48,695 nt of DNA. Origin: Aquisphaera insulae (lineage in GTDB: Bacteria > Planctomycetota > Planctomycetia > Isosphaerales > Isosphaeraceae). Positions within the stretch are counted from its first letter, which is position 1. Every line of letters starts with the position of its first letter. Positions 27,388-36,365 of the stretch are shown here, piece by piece. The stretch covers positions 1 through 48,695 of the forward strand of contig NZ_JAALJH010000073.1 in assembly GCF_011064615.1 (NCBI RefSeq). Direction: 5' to 3'. The position numbers and the translations under genes are program-made. The notes beneath the pieces are model-generated. The model was not told where the DNA came from and ran no database searches. It saw only the letters and a program-made list of their open reading frames with translations.

Positions 27388-27397
27388 GACCCCGATC

Positions 27398-28156
27398 CTA
27401 GCCGGCCTTGCGGATGGCGAGCAGCTTGCCGTCCTTCTTGCCGACGACGTAGCGGTCACCCTTCGCGGGCTCGAAGGACTCCGCCTTGCCCACCGACTCC
27501 TTCCAGCCGAACTTCAGCGTCCCGGGCCGGCAGAGTTCATGGGTCCTCGTGTACCGCGGCTCCAGGGTGAAGTGCTCGCCGTCGAGCTCATATTCGAACG
27601 CCTCTCCGGCCTCGTTGGCGACCTCGAAGGAGGAGGCCGCCGACCGCGGCCGCGCGAAGACCTGGACCGCGTAATACCTGCCCGACTTCTCTCCGTGTGC
27701 GACCGCCATGCCGGCCTCGGTGGCGTCCGGGTCGAGCATGTTCTTGCGATGACCCGGGGAGTTCTTCCAGTTCTCCACGAAGCCCTTCGCCAGGGCCTCG
27801 GTTTCGAAGCCCTCCGAGTTGAACTCGTAGGCGATGTTCTCCGCCAGGACGCAGAATTCATATTCGTGCTTCTTGACGCGTTCGCCCGGGTTGCTCCCGT
27901 CGGCCTCGTGGCCGTACTTGTCGTCCTCGGCCATGAACCGGGCGAAGTCCCGGGCCGTCGCCGTCAGCTTGTCATCTCGCTTCAGTTCCCCCTTCCCCTG
28001 CTCCTTGCGAAAGCCGTTGGTCTCCTTCAGCAGGAGTTTCGCGACCTGATCCAGGTCGGGCTTATTCGCCGGCTCGTCGAAGTCCCCCGCGCGAGCCGAT
28101 ACATGGGCGCCTTCAGAGAGCACGAGCACCGCCGCGAGCAAGGACGTCGTCAGCAT
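27398..28156 (-). CDS. Secreted CAP (SCP/PR1)-domain protein
   Basis: A 252-residue protein from the ATG at 28156, where MLTTSLLAAVLVLSEGAHVSARA forms a signal peptide; the open frame reaches 28267, but that extension is Arg/Pro-rich. The CAP domain spans about residues 35-165: ETNGFRKEQGKGELKRDDKL, ARDFARFMAED, YGHEADG, ENIAYEF, FVENWKNSPGHRKNML and GMAVAHGEKSGRYYAVQVF. The two His and the Glu of the CAP cavity are therefore present. A further beta-rich region of about 80 residues follows (FEVANEAGEAFEYELDGEHF and on) of unknown type. Bacterial CAP proteins are extracellular; proposed roles include sterol or lipid binding and protein interaction. Convergent with the flippase-like gene. Confidence 0.88.
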   Translation of the reverse strand: MLTTSLLAAVLVLSEGAHVSARAGDFDEPANKPDLDQVAKLLLKETNGFRKEQGKGELKRDDKLTATARDFARFMAEDDKYGHEADGSNPGERVKKHEYEFCVLAENIAYEFNSEGFETEALAKGFVENWKNSPGHRKNMLDPDATEAGMAVAHGEKSGRYYAVQVFARPRSAASSFEVANEAGEAFEYELDGEHFTLEPRYTRTHELCRPGTLKFGWKESVGKAESFEPAKGDRYVVGKKDGKLLAIRKAG

Positions 28157-28343
28157 GGGGACTGTTCTCCGAAATCGAGAAGGGTGAGGTGCCGCTGCCA
28201 GACGACGGAATGGAGGATCGACCGTTGCGGATCTGCTACACTTGCGAGCGGCAGGGGCCTCCGCCATGACGGCCCCGCCGAACCCAACTCAGCGACGTGG
28301 GGGTAGCGTGAGCCCTCCGGAATCGACGCCAGCCACAAGTCGA

Positions 28344-29516
28344 ATGATACCATCTGCGCCGATTGCTGTCGTCATCACCCTCGAACGCCGCCGGTCGGCA
28401 CGCGGGTCTGGAAACTCACTCGCCAGGCTCGTGCTCCTGATAGGAGTCCCGCTGCTCGGTTGCGTCCCGGCCGAGGAGGCCGGCCCGGTCGCGACCGTTC
28501 GCAAGGCTGATCCCGAGCCCCGGCAACGGCTGCTGACTCTCGACCTCGGTGAGGACGGTACGAGAGTCTTTGCCTTCTCTCCCGACGGCTCGAGAATCGC
28601 TACGGCATCCCGGCGCGGGACGATTCGGGAATGGGATCTCGCCTCGGGTGCAATCGTCCGCGAGGCGGCCGTGGGGATCTGGCTCCCGACGTCGCTGGCC
28701 TACTCTCCCGATGGTTCGACCGCCGCGATCGGACTTCACCGCGAAGCGATCGACGCGACCACGGCAGGCGACGGGCCCCGGGATCGATGGGGGATCGGCC
28801 TGATCGACTGGTGCCGTCAGGCCGTTCGGACGGTGATCTCCGATAGGTTCCATGAAGGGGCACGCCTCGCCTTCACGCCGGATGGCAAGACGCTGATCTC
28901 CTCGCACATGGGAGGGATCTTACTCCTCGACCCGTCCAGCGAACGAAGGACCGAGATTGCGTCCGACGAGTTGCGGACGGCGAACGGCGAGCCCCTGCCC
29001 TTCGTCGAGCACATGGTGATGCCGACGCACGGCGATGGAATACTCATCGGTGACGACCGCTGGCTCGTGGCGCTGGACCTCGCCACCCACAAGCCTAACA
29101 GGTCATTCCGCCTGGGAGGCGATTCGCTCTACGCATTGTCATCCGACCCCGATGGCTCGACTCTCGTCTCGGCGGGCCGTGACCATCGTGTGATACTTCG
29201 TGACGGCATCACCGGCGCCGTTCGGGCGATCCTATGCGGGGAGAATCATGGGCAAGATTTCCATCGTGTGCTCGACGCCCGATTTGCGGGTCGGCAGATC
29301 ATCACGGCGCACCTCGATCGCAGTGTGAGATTCTGGGATCCGGACGGACGCCGACTCATCCGGACCGTCGTGTTGCCGATCGACGACCATTGGGCCACCA
29401 TATCCATGCGGATCGCCCCGGACGGAGGCTCCGTCGCGGTCGTCGGCTCGGTTCTGGAGGACGGGATTCGATACGAGGAGCCGGGCTGTCGAGTCATCCT
29501 CGTCATCCGGCTCTGA
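28344..29516 (+). CDS. WD40-like beta-propeller lipoprotein
   Basis: A protein of about 390 residues if read from the ATG at 28344 (MIPSAPIAVVITLERRR); ATG 28266 and TTG 28242 are in frame, and no good ribosome-binding site decides. A lipoprotein signal is visible, LARLVLLIGVPLLGC. The mature part is a single propeller of loosely repeated blades with WD40/YVTN-type cores: VFAFSPDGSRIATASRRG, SLAYSPDGSTAAIG, LAFTPDGKTLISSH, ALSSDPDGSTLVSAGRDH, and ITAHLDRSVRFWDPDG. WD40 proteins are scaffolds; this one would sit in the periplasm attached to a membrane. It is followed about 205 bases later by the APC permease gene. The function is unknown. Confidence 0.78.
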   Translation: MIPSAPIAVVITLERRRSARGSGNSLARLVLLIGVPLLGCVPAEEAGPVATVRKADPEPRQRLLTLDLGEDGTRVFAFSPDGSRIATASRRGTIREWDLASGAIVREAAVGIWLPTSLAYSPDGSTAAIGLHREAIDATTAGDGPRDRWGIGLIDWCRQAVRTVISDRFHEGARLAFTPDGKTLISSHMGGILLLDPSSERRTEIASDELRTANGEPLPFVEHMVMPTHGDGILIGDDRWLVALDLATHKPNRSFRLGGDSLYALSSDPDGSTLVSAGRDHRVILRDGITGAVRAILCGENHGQDFHRVLDARFAGRQIITAHLDRSVRFWDPDGRRLIRTVVLPIDDHWATISMRIAPDGGSVAVVGSVLEDGIRYEEPGCRVILVIRL

Positions 29517-29720
29517 AGCGAAGGTGACGCGTCGGGGAAACTCAGCCCGAGTCCGATCCGACGATCGCATCCCTTTACCCCCTCGCGCGGAATGTCGTAC
29601 TGTGGCTACCTACGTCCCCGACCCGCCGCGATGCGTACGACGCCGCATCGCCGCTCCGGTCCGCCTCGATCGAGGCCGCCGGCTGGGCTGCGCTCGGGGA
29701 TGCAGCACAGGATTCGCGGA

Positions 29721-31253
29721 ATGCCACGTCTGTTCGCGCAGTTGTTTCAGCGCAAGCCCGTCGGCGAGCTCATCAAGGAGCTGGACTCGGGGGATCGGCT
29801 CCATCGGCGGCTCGGGCCCTTCGAGCTCATGGCGCTGGGCGTCGGCGCGACGATCGGCGTCGGGTTGTACGTCTCGACGGGGGAGGTGGCGCGTGAATTC
29901 GCCGGGCCGTCGATCATGGTCTCGTTGCTGCTGGCCGCGGTGGGCTGCGGCTTCGCCGCGCTCTGCTACTCCGAGCTCGCCAGCATGGTCCCGGTCGCCG
30001 GCAGCGCCTATACGTATGCCTATGCGACTCTCGGCGAGCTCGTCGCCTGGATCATCGGCTGGGACCTGATCCTGGAGTATGCCATCGGCTCCTGCTACGT
30101 CGCCAACGGCTGGTCCAACTACTTCGATTCTCTGCTCCGGAATGCCTTCCACCTCCACCTGGATCCTCGATTGCTGTCGCCGCCCTGGGACTTCGACTTC
30201 GCCACCAGGAGCTTCGTCCAGAAGATGGTGACGCTTCAGGATGGAACTCAGGCCCTGGCCTGGTTCAACCTGCCTGCGGTCCTCATCACGGCGATCATCA
30301 CGGCCATCCTGGTCGTGGGGATCAAGGAGAGCGCAGGGTTCAACGCGGGCATGGTGCTGGTCAACGTGGCCGTCGTCCTCACGGTGATCGGGGTCGGGTC
30401 GTTCTACGTCAACTCCGACAACTGGCAGCCGTTCCTCCACAAGGATACGGGGATGAGCGGGATCGCCCTGGGCGCCGCCCGGATCTTCATCGCCTACATC
30501 GGGTTCGACTCGATCTCGACGCATGCCGAGGAAGCCCGGAGGCCGCAGCGGGACCTGGCGCTCGGCATCCTTGGCGCGCTCGTGGTCTGCACCGTCCTCT
30601 TCGTCGGTACGGCGGCCGTGCTGACGGGCATGATCCCCTATCAGCAAATCTCGCAGTCCGCGCCGCTGGCCTCCGCGCTCCAGTCCAAGGGGCTCCTCTT
30701 CGCGGGCGGGCTCGTGACGGTCGGGATTCTCGCGGGGATGACGACCTCGCTCCTGGTCGGCAACCTCAGCCAGGCGCGGGTGCTGATGGCCATGGCCCGC
30801 GACGGCCTCCTCCCCACCTCGTTTTTCGCCGAGGTCCACCCACGCTTCAAGACGCCCTGGAAATCGACGATCCTGGTCGGCGTGATCGTGGCCCTGGGCG
30901 GGGCTCTCGCGCCCCTCGGCTTCCTCGCGGATCTGGTGAGCATCGGCACCCTCTTCGCCTTCGTCATCGTATCCGCCGCGGTCTGGATCCTCCGCGCGAC
31001 CGACCCCGACGTCCCGCGCCCGTTCCGCGTCCCCTACGCCCCGTTCGTCTCGATCATGGGCGTGCTGGTCAACGGCGGCCTGATGTTCTGGCTGGGCCGG
31101 GACAACTGGATCCGCCTCCTCGCCTGGCTGGCCGTCGGGCTCTGCATCTACTTCCTGTACAGCCGGAGGCACTCGCTGCTTGGCCATCGGCTCAGGGAGC
31201 CGCAAGCGAGCTTGTTGCGGGAGGAACTCCCCGAACCCGCGATGCCCGATTGA
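29721..31253 (+). CDS. APC-family amino-acid permease (CAT-like)
   Basis: A 510-residue inner-membrane transporter from the ATG at 29721 (MPRLFAQLFQRKPV); the frame is open to 29592 but the extra residues are Arg/Pro-rich. The N-terminus KELDSGDRLHRRLGPFELMALGVGATIGVG contains the APC helix-1 unwound motif GATIGVG. About 12-14 helices follow, with YSELASMVPVAGSAYTYAY in TM3, IAYIGFDSISTHAEEARRPQRDL in TM6-7, and NLSQARVLMAMARDGLLP in the cytoplasmic loop. This wording is that of the cationic amino-acid transporter subgroup (YfnA-like), so uptake of an amino acid by proton symport is likely. The large composite protein gene starts 42 bases later, possibly co-transcribed. Confidence 0.92.
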   Translation: MPRLFAQLFQRKPVGELIKELDSGDRLHRRLGPFELMALGVGATIGVGLYVSTGEVAREFAGPSIMVSLLLAAVGCGFAALCYSELASMVPVAGSAYTYAYATLGELVAWIIGWDLILEYAIGSCYVANGWSNYFDSLLRNAFHLHLDPRLLSPPWDFDFATRSFVQKMVTLQDGTQALAWFNLPAVLITAIITAILVVGIKESAGFNAGMVLVNVAVVLTVIGVGSFYVNSDNWQPFLHKDTGMSGIALGAARIFIAYIGFDSISTHAEEARRPQRDLALGILGALVVCTVLFVGTAAVLTGMIPYQQISQSAPLASALQSKGLLFAGGLVTVGILAGMTTSLLVGNLSQARVLMAMARDGLLPTSFFAEVHPRFKTPWKSTILVGVIVALGGALAPLGFLADLVSIGTLFAFVIVSAAVWILRATDPDVPRPFRVPYAPFVSIMGVLVNGGLMFWLGRDNWIRLLAWLAVGLCIYFLYSRRHSLLGHRLREPQASLLREELPEPAMPD

Positions 31254-31295
31254 TCCGCCTCCCGGGGGAGCGAACAATACCCCGCGAAGCACCCC

Positions 31296-34200
31296 ATGAC
31301 GTCACCACGCGCGATCTCGATGATGGTCCTCTTCGGACTCTTGCCGACCGTCTCCCCGGCGGCAGATCCCGGCGACCGCATGCCGCTCTCGGTGCGGCCC
31401 GGGGAGACGATCGAACGCTCGCTGGGGAGAGTCTCGGCAGGGCACACCTACCGGTTCGGGGCCTCGATCCGGGCCCCGGCCGATCCCGTGGAAGGCACGC
31501 GGGTTCAGCTCCGCCTCGCGGGGACGGTCGCCCTGGACAAGGTCCTCCACGCGGGCGATCCCGACGTTTCGATCCACGTCCGGCCCCGAGGCGAAGGCGA
31601 TGCGGCGCTTCGGATCCGTCGGACGGCTCCTGGGGATCGTCCCGCGCTGGAACTCGGCGTGGATTGGGGAGAAGTCCCGCTCACCGAGGCCGAACGTCCC
31701 GCCATCGAGGCCGAGCCCAACAACTCCTGGCAGGAGGCGAACCGTCTCGACCTCGGCCGTGACGTCTACGGCAGCGGCGACGACGTCGATTACCTGGCCA
31801 GCTCGCTCGACGGGAAATCTGGCCTCGACTGGTTTCGATTCGAGATCGCCGGCGACCGGCCGGTCCTCGCCTCGTTTCACCTGGATCTCCTCGATCGCGA
31901 CGTCTCGGCCAATCTCCGGCTCCATTCGATCGACCCGAGGACGAATTCCCCGGTGCCCTATCTCCCGGGCAAGGACCCGATGGAGATCATTCACGATCGT
32001 GAGAAGGCGAGATACTCGATCCACATCACGCGGACGTTGACGAGAGGGACGTACTACCTCGAGGTCAACGCGAATCACCCGTCCTACATCCTTCGCACCC
32101 GGACAATGTCCGTGCCCCCGTACGAGGATCCCGGGCAGGCGGTCGAGGCCGGTCTGCATTACATCCTCGGCGCGGGGGATGCGTGGTTCGCGCAGGTCCC
32201 GCGGGCCGGAAGCATCGACGCCCGCGTCGACAACATCCACGACACCGGCACGCGCTGCACGGCCTGCCACGCCGCGAGCTTCCCGCTCGAGGCCGGCCTC
32301 GTGGCCCATCGGAATGGGTATCCGATCCGCGACAGGGAAGCCTTCCAGTATCTCGCGGACCGCCTGGCCTCGTCGGTTACGCCCCTCTACGGACCGGACG
32401 GGCTCTACTGGCAGCGATACATCGCGTCGCCGCTCCAGAGCCAGGGTTCGCAGGGAGGGATTCTCGCCGATATCGACCGCGAAATCACGGGCGAGGATTC
32501 ACCGGCCGTGCTCCGATTCGCCCCCTTCCTGAAGGCCGCCTGGCTGGATCGGAGGGAGCTGCCCGAGGACGAGGCGAATGCCGTCGTCCCCGTCGACAGC
32601 AAGTTCGGTGCGGCCTGGCGGGACTGGAGGGTCCTGAAGGAGGCCGCGCGTCGGACCGGCCGCAAGGACTACGCGGAGGCGGCTTCGAACCTCGCGGCGG
32701 TGGTCGGCAGCCAGCGGTCGGACCTCCGCGCGGAGAACCTCCAGGACCGCATCAACCGACTCATCGCCTGGTCGCTCATGGATCGCGACGGCAACGCCGC
32801 CAAGATCCGCCGCGAATCGAACCGGCTGATCGCCCTCCAGAATCCCGACGGCGGCTGGCACGAGTCGTCGGACGGCCCTGGCCCGAGCGCCGTCTATGCG
32901 ACCGGCCAGCTCGTCGACGCCCTCATGACCGCCGGATTCCGCGCGGATCACCCGGCGATCGCGCGGGCACTCCGCTACCTCCTCTCGCAGCAAGGCGACT
33001 TCGGTGGCTGGTTCCAGACGGAGACGCACGAGAACTTCCGCACGCCCATGCGAGAGACGCTCTACGCCGTGACGGCCCTGGCGCGGGGATTTCCCGCCGC
33101 GGGCGGTCCCGGCAAGTCGTGGGGGAACCGCAGCGGCGGGGCCGCGCGGCTTCCGCGAGACGCCTCGGTCGTCGGGACGCTCGATGCACTGGAAGATCTC
33201 TGGGACGTGCCCACGGAAGAGCGAGCCAGGTTCGCCCGAGAGATCGCGAGGTCCCTCGACCATCCCGATCCGATGGTCCGAGCTTCCGCGGCCGCCTGCC
33301 TGGGCCGGCTCGGGTGCGCCGAGTCGTCCGCGCCGCTGGCCCGGTCGCTGGGCGATCCTTCCAAGCTGGTCTGGCGTGCCGCCGCCTGGGCGATCCGCCG
33401 GATCGGCAACCGGGGCGGAGGGATCGACGCCATCCGCGCCGCGTTGACCTCGCCCGACCCGGCGACTCGCCGCGGGGCGGCGAGGATCTTCGCCTACCAG
33501 CTCGCCGGGCTCGATGAGCGCGTGGACCTCGGAACGACGCTGCTCGATCGGACCGGCGACGGCGACCTCCTGACGCGTCTCCACGCCGTCAAGTCCCTCC
33601 GCCAGTGGTTCTATCGCACGAACGACGACCGGCTCCGGCGCCGGATCGTCGCGACCTTCCTCGCCCGGATGGGAGAGGCCCTCGATCCGGTCACGCGCAA
33701 GAACCTGGTGGAGGGACTCTACATCGTGCTCGACGAGAACCTGGGCGGAGGGATCAGCCTCCAGCGGAGCATCGCGGTCCTCCCCCCCGAATTTCGCAAC
33801 CGGATCCTGGCGGCCAGGGTCGAGGTCGAGCGAGAGGCCCTCCTGACGCCGATCCTGGCGGCACTCGAGGGGGGCGACGCGCGGCAGCGATCCGCCCTCC
33901 TCGCGGCGTTCGACGGGTCGTTCCTGGGCGGCCGCGGCTACGCACGGCAGCCCGAATCCGCGCTCGACATCGGCAACGACCGGGAGTTCGGATTCCTGTA
34001 CGAGATCCCGGCCCGGGAGCTCGATCGGGCTTTCCAGGCCCTGCTCGCCGATCCGGGGCTGGATCCGGTCTCGAGGCGGCGGCGCATCGAGCTGTCGGCG
34101 TTCTTCAAGCTCCCCGCGAGGACGACCGATGGAGTGATCCAGACTCGGATCCTCGACACCCTCGAGGACGAGGACTCCTCGGTTCGCGAGGCCGCGCGCG

Positions 34201-35387
34201 GAGTCGTCTCACGCGACCTCGCCCTCACCGGCGCGGAGGACGATGCGAAGCGGATGGCCAGGCTCCTGGCGTTCCTGAAGTCGGGGAACTCCGCCGAGTC
34301 TCGCGCCGCGGTGATCGCCGCCATCGGACGGAACTTGCGATTGGGGAGTCTCCCGGAGATTCGAGACGCGATCCGCGCGATGGCGAACGATCCGTCGGTC
34401 GCCGCCGATCTGCTGCCGATGATCGGGCGAGCGGATTTCAGCCGCGACGAACGACTGGGGATCATCGATCGGGCCTGGCCCCGGGCCTCGAAACAGCAGA
34501 GGCTCGACTCGCTCGATGTCCTCTTCAGCCAGCCGGACCCGCCGGACCGTGCCGAGCCCGAGGCGATGGGGCTGTCGATCCTCCGCCGCGCCTCGGTCGA
34601 CGCGTCCCCCGAGGTCCGGGAGCACGCCCTGGAGGCCGTGGGCCGCCTCCGGACGCTCAGGGGAGGGCCGGCGGGGACGCGGCTCATGCTCGGGGCGCTG
34701 GCCGACGATACGCCGGAAATCCGACGGTTGGGCCTGGTGCTGACGTCGTCCTCCACCGCGTTCTGGGACCTCCCCGACGCGCAGGAGCACCTTTGCCGCC
34801 TGCTCCTCGATCCCGATGCGATGGTCCGGTCCGATGCGCTCGACCTGGCCCGGCACCATCGCCTCGCCGCTCGGTTCCCGGCCATCGCCCGCCGCGTGAA
34901 GGCCGTCTCGGCCGACCCGGCGCTCGCGGACAGGGCGCTCTCGATGCTTCGCGCAGCCGGCGCCGATCCCGCCCGCATCGAGGCGGACGTCAATCTCGCG
35001 GCGAGCCCCCCTCCGGACCTGGAGACCTTTCGCCTCCGGATCAATCCCCTGCTCTACCGGCCGTCGGCGGACGGCCAGTCCTGTGCAAGCTGCCACGGCA
35101 GCCACGCCGTGCTTCGGATCGTGCCGCCCAGGGACGGGGGGGGACCGGACGCGGAAGGGCTGATGATCAACTATCGTTCCGTGCTCAAGGTGATCAATCC
35201 GGGCCGGCCGGAATCCAGCCTGTTCGTCCGCAAGCCGCGAAGTCCCGCCGGTGTCGGGCTCCCGGATTCGGCCAGCCCGACGGGCATGACGCATGCGGGC
35301 GGCCGTCGCTGGGACGGCGAGGACGAGTCGATTTCCGGGTCGATCCTGGACTGGATACGAAACACGACCGGCACGAAACGGCCATGA
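31296..35387 (+). CDS. Composite secreted protein: PPC-like, two CxxCH, toroid repeats, HEAT array
   Basis: A 1,363-residue protein with a signal peptide (MTSPRAISMMVLFGLLPTVSPA). Residues 30-290 are beta-rich with an EPNNSWQEANRL motif typical of PPC-like domains. A first c-type haem motif, CTACH, is at 321-325. About residues 480-620 contain alpha-alpha-toroid repeats with QW-like cores QNPDGGW and QQGDFGGWF, as in prenyltransferase/squalene-cyclase folds but without a DxDD motif. HEAT-type repeats fill about 640-1240 (DPMVRASAAACLGRLG, SPEVREHALEAVGRL). A second haem motif, CASCH, is at 1263-1267, within a planctomycete cytochrome-c-like end (ESSLFVRKP, a late His). Such proteins act in the periplasm; electron transfer or haem-dependent binding is inferred. 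Position 42 bases after the permease suggests one transcript. The role is unknown. Confidence 0.87.
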   Translation: MTSPRAISMMVLFGLLPTVSPAADPGDRMPLSVRPGETIERSLGRVSAGHTYRFGASIRAPADPVEGTRVQLRLAGTVALDKVLHAGDPDVSIHVRPRGEGDAALRIRRTAPGDRPALELGVDWGEVPLTEAERPAIEAEPNNSWQEANRLDLGRDVYGSGDDVDYLASSLDGKSGLDWFRFEIAGDRPVLASFHLDLLDRDVSANLRLHSIDPRTNSPVPYLPGKDPMEIIHDREKARYSIHITRTLTRGTYYLEVNANHPSYILRTRTMSVPPYEDPGQAVEAGLHYILGAGDAWFAQVPRAGSIDARVDNIHDTGTRCTACHAASFPLEAGLVAHRNGYPIRDREAFQYLADRLASSVTPLYGPDGLYWQRYIASPLQSQGSQGGILADIDREITGEDSPAVLRFAPFLKAAWLDRRELPEDEANAVVPVDSKFGAAWRDWRVLKEAARRTGRKDYAEAASNLAAVVGSQRSDLRAENLQDRINRLIAWSLMDRDGNAAKIRRESNRLIALQNPDGGWHESSDGPGPSAVYATGQLVDALMTAGFRADHPAIARALRYLLSQQGDFGGWFQTETHENFRTPMRETLYAVTALARGFPAAGGPGKSWGNRSGGAARLPRDASVVGTLDALEDLWDVPTEERARFAREIARSLDHPDPMVRASAAACLGRLGCAESSAPLARSLGDPSKLVWRAAAWAIRRIGNRGGGIDAIRAALTSPDPATRRGAARIFAYQLAGLDERVDLGTTLLDRTGDGDLLTRLHAVKSLRQWFYRTNDDRLRRRIVATFLARMGEALDPVTRKNLVEGLYIVLDENLGGGISLQRSIAVLPPEFRNRILAARVEVEREALLTPILAALEGGDARQRSALLAAFDGSFLGGRGYARQPESALDIGNDREFGFLYEIPARELDRAFQALLADPGLDPVSRRRRIELSAFFKLPARTTDGVIQTRILDTLEDEDSSVREAARGVVSRDLALTGAEDDAKRMARLLAFLKSGNSAESRAAVIAAIGRNLRLGSLPEIRDAIRAMANDPSVAADLLPMIGRADFSRDERLGIIDRAWPRASKQQRLDSLDVLFSQPDPPDRAEPEAMGLSILRRASVDASPEVREHALEAVGRLRTLRGGPAGTRLMLGALADDTPEIRRLGLVLTSSSTAFWDLPDAQEHLCRLLLDPDAMVRSDALDLARHHRLAARFPAIARRVKAVSADPALADRALSMLRAAGADPARIEADVNLAASPPPDLETFRLRINPLLYRPSADGQSCASCHGSHAVLRIVPPRDGGGPDAEGLMINYRSVLKVINPGRPESSLFVRKPRSPAGVGLPDSASPTGMTHAGGRRWDGEDESISGSILDWIRNTTGTKRP

Positions 35388-35738
35388 CGGCGGGGAGCCG
35401 CACGGTCGAAATCTCGTCAATTCGCGACGGACTCTGAATTCCTGTAGACGGAATCATGAAGAGTTCTTATGATTCGCCTCATGCTCGTCCCGGCGCACAC
35501 CTCATTGCCCGGGTCGGGTCAGTGAAGGGCTCTTCCCTCCCAGATCCCCGGGACTCGGCCTTCCCTCCCGGTCCGGTTCCGCATTTAAACGCTATCCCCC
35601 GCCACCGATCCCGGGCGTTTGCAGGGCCGCGGGATGGACTCACCACGGGCTTCGTTGCGTCCCCGTGCGGCGGGCAGGCGACAGAAGTGACGCGTCGGGC
35701 CTCTCGTTACATCGCATCGAGACTTGGGAGCCGATGGG
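35388..35738. other. Intergenic region without clear gene
   Basis: This 351-base stretch follows the composite protein gene. Short frames in it show no signal peptide, ribosome-binding site or family motif. It holds the stem-loop at 35451-35475; otherwise I see nothing I can name. Confidence 0.5.
35451..35475 (+). terminator. Stem-loop downstream of composite protein gene
   Basis: GAATCATGAAG (35451-35461) pairs with CTTATGATTC (35466-35475) with one bulged G and loop AGTT, a 10-bp stem that is AT-rich for this genome. It lies 64 bases after the stop of the composite protein. There is no T-tract, so it may be an mRNA 3-prime-end stabiliser or binding dyad rather than an intrinsic terminator. 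Confidence 0.4.
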
Positions 35739-36035
35739 ATGACCGATTTCTGGCTGCTGGACCGGATCCGGGCACGAGTCTTCGTCGTCGATCTTCCGGG
35801 CCTGACCCGTAGCCGAGAGCGTTTTCTGATCAGGAGCTGCTGGCGGCTGGCGGTGAGGGCCCGACGCGCAGGGATTCCCTTCGGTACGGTCTGGGGTCAG
35901 ATCGGCAACGTCGCCAATCTCACGATCCAGAGGATGCGAACCGAGCAGGAACGAGAGACCTTCTCGGCGATCATGCAGCGCCTTCGCATGGAGCTTTCCG
36001 ACGCGTACCGCATGCCCGTTCGAAAAGCCGGTTGA
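35739..36035 (+). CDS. Small hypothetical protein
   Basis: A 98-residue frame from the ATG at 35739: MTDFWLLDRIRARVFVVDLP, then LTRSRERFLIRSCWRLAVRARRAG, and a polar, helix-rich end with NLTIQRMRTEQERETFSAIM. It is basic, has no signal peptide or membrane segment, and I recognise no family. GGGAGCC before the ATG is a weak ribosome-binding site. Its amino-acid composition (few Pro, regular amphipathic helices, Glu/Gln/Met present) is more protein-like than the shadow frames nearby, which is the main support. It could still be chance. Confidence 0.4.
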   Translation: MTDFWLLDRIRARVFVVDLPGLTRSRERFLIRSCWRLAVRARRAGIPFGTVWGQIGNVANLTIQRMRTEQERETFSAIMQRLRMELSDAYRMPVRKAG

Positions 36036-36365
36036 CCGATCCGAGCTCGACCGCAATCGCATGATCTGCGCTCGGCCATAGATAACTGGAGTCGCCGCTT
36101 CCAAAGGATAGATTTGCTTGCATGTCCTTCGGTGCATCTCATCCGCCTCCCCTCCCGGCCACGAGTCGGTGCGAGAAGGCCGTCGCGGAGCGACGGCAAT
36201 TTGGTGGAATCGGGTTGAAAGTACGGCCAGCGCAGGCGAACATGGCTGGTCCTGATCGCCTCGTCTCAACCCCGAATCCACCAGAATTCAAGACCACGCA
36301 CCACCAACGATGAGCGGCTCCGGTCGAGCCTCGGCCGGAAACGGTCGACACCGAAGAGGTCTTTC
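36036..36365. other. Intergenic region with inverted repeats
   Basis: These 330 bases upstream of the subtilase have no credible gene. They contain a perfect GCCGTCG/CGACGGC hairpin with loop CGGAG at about 36179-36197, directly followed by the larger imperfect inverted repeat at 36202-36283. The promoter of the subtilase should lie here, but I cannot identify -35/-10 elements. Confidence 0.5.
36202..36283. repeat. Imperfect inverted repeat, about 18-bp arms
   Basis: The left arm TGGTGGAATCGGGTTGA (from 36203) is complementary, with one mismatch and one extra base, to TCAACCCCGAATCCACCA near 36266-36283. Between them GGCCAGC and GCTGGTC can form an inner stem. The whole could be a structured RNA, a remnant of a small mobile element, or an operator; no flanking target duplication was found by eye. 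Confidence 0.45.

Noticed and set aside
29610..31292. 560-codon minus-strand frame over the permease
   Set aside because: Highly charged Arg/Glu/Asp/His-rich shadow of a membrane-protein gene.
32820..33020. A functional squalene-cyclase or prenyltransferase in the composite protein
   Set aside because: Only QW-like repeats are present; there is no DxDD or zinc-site motif and the region is too short for the enzyme.
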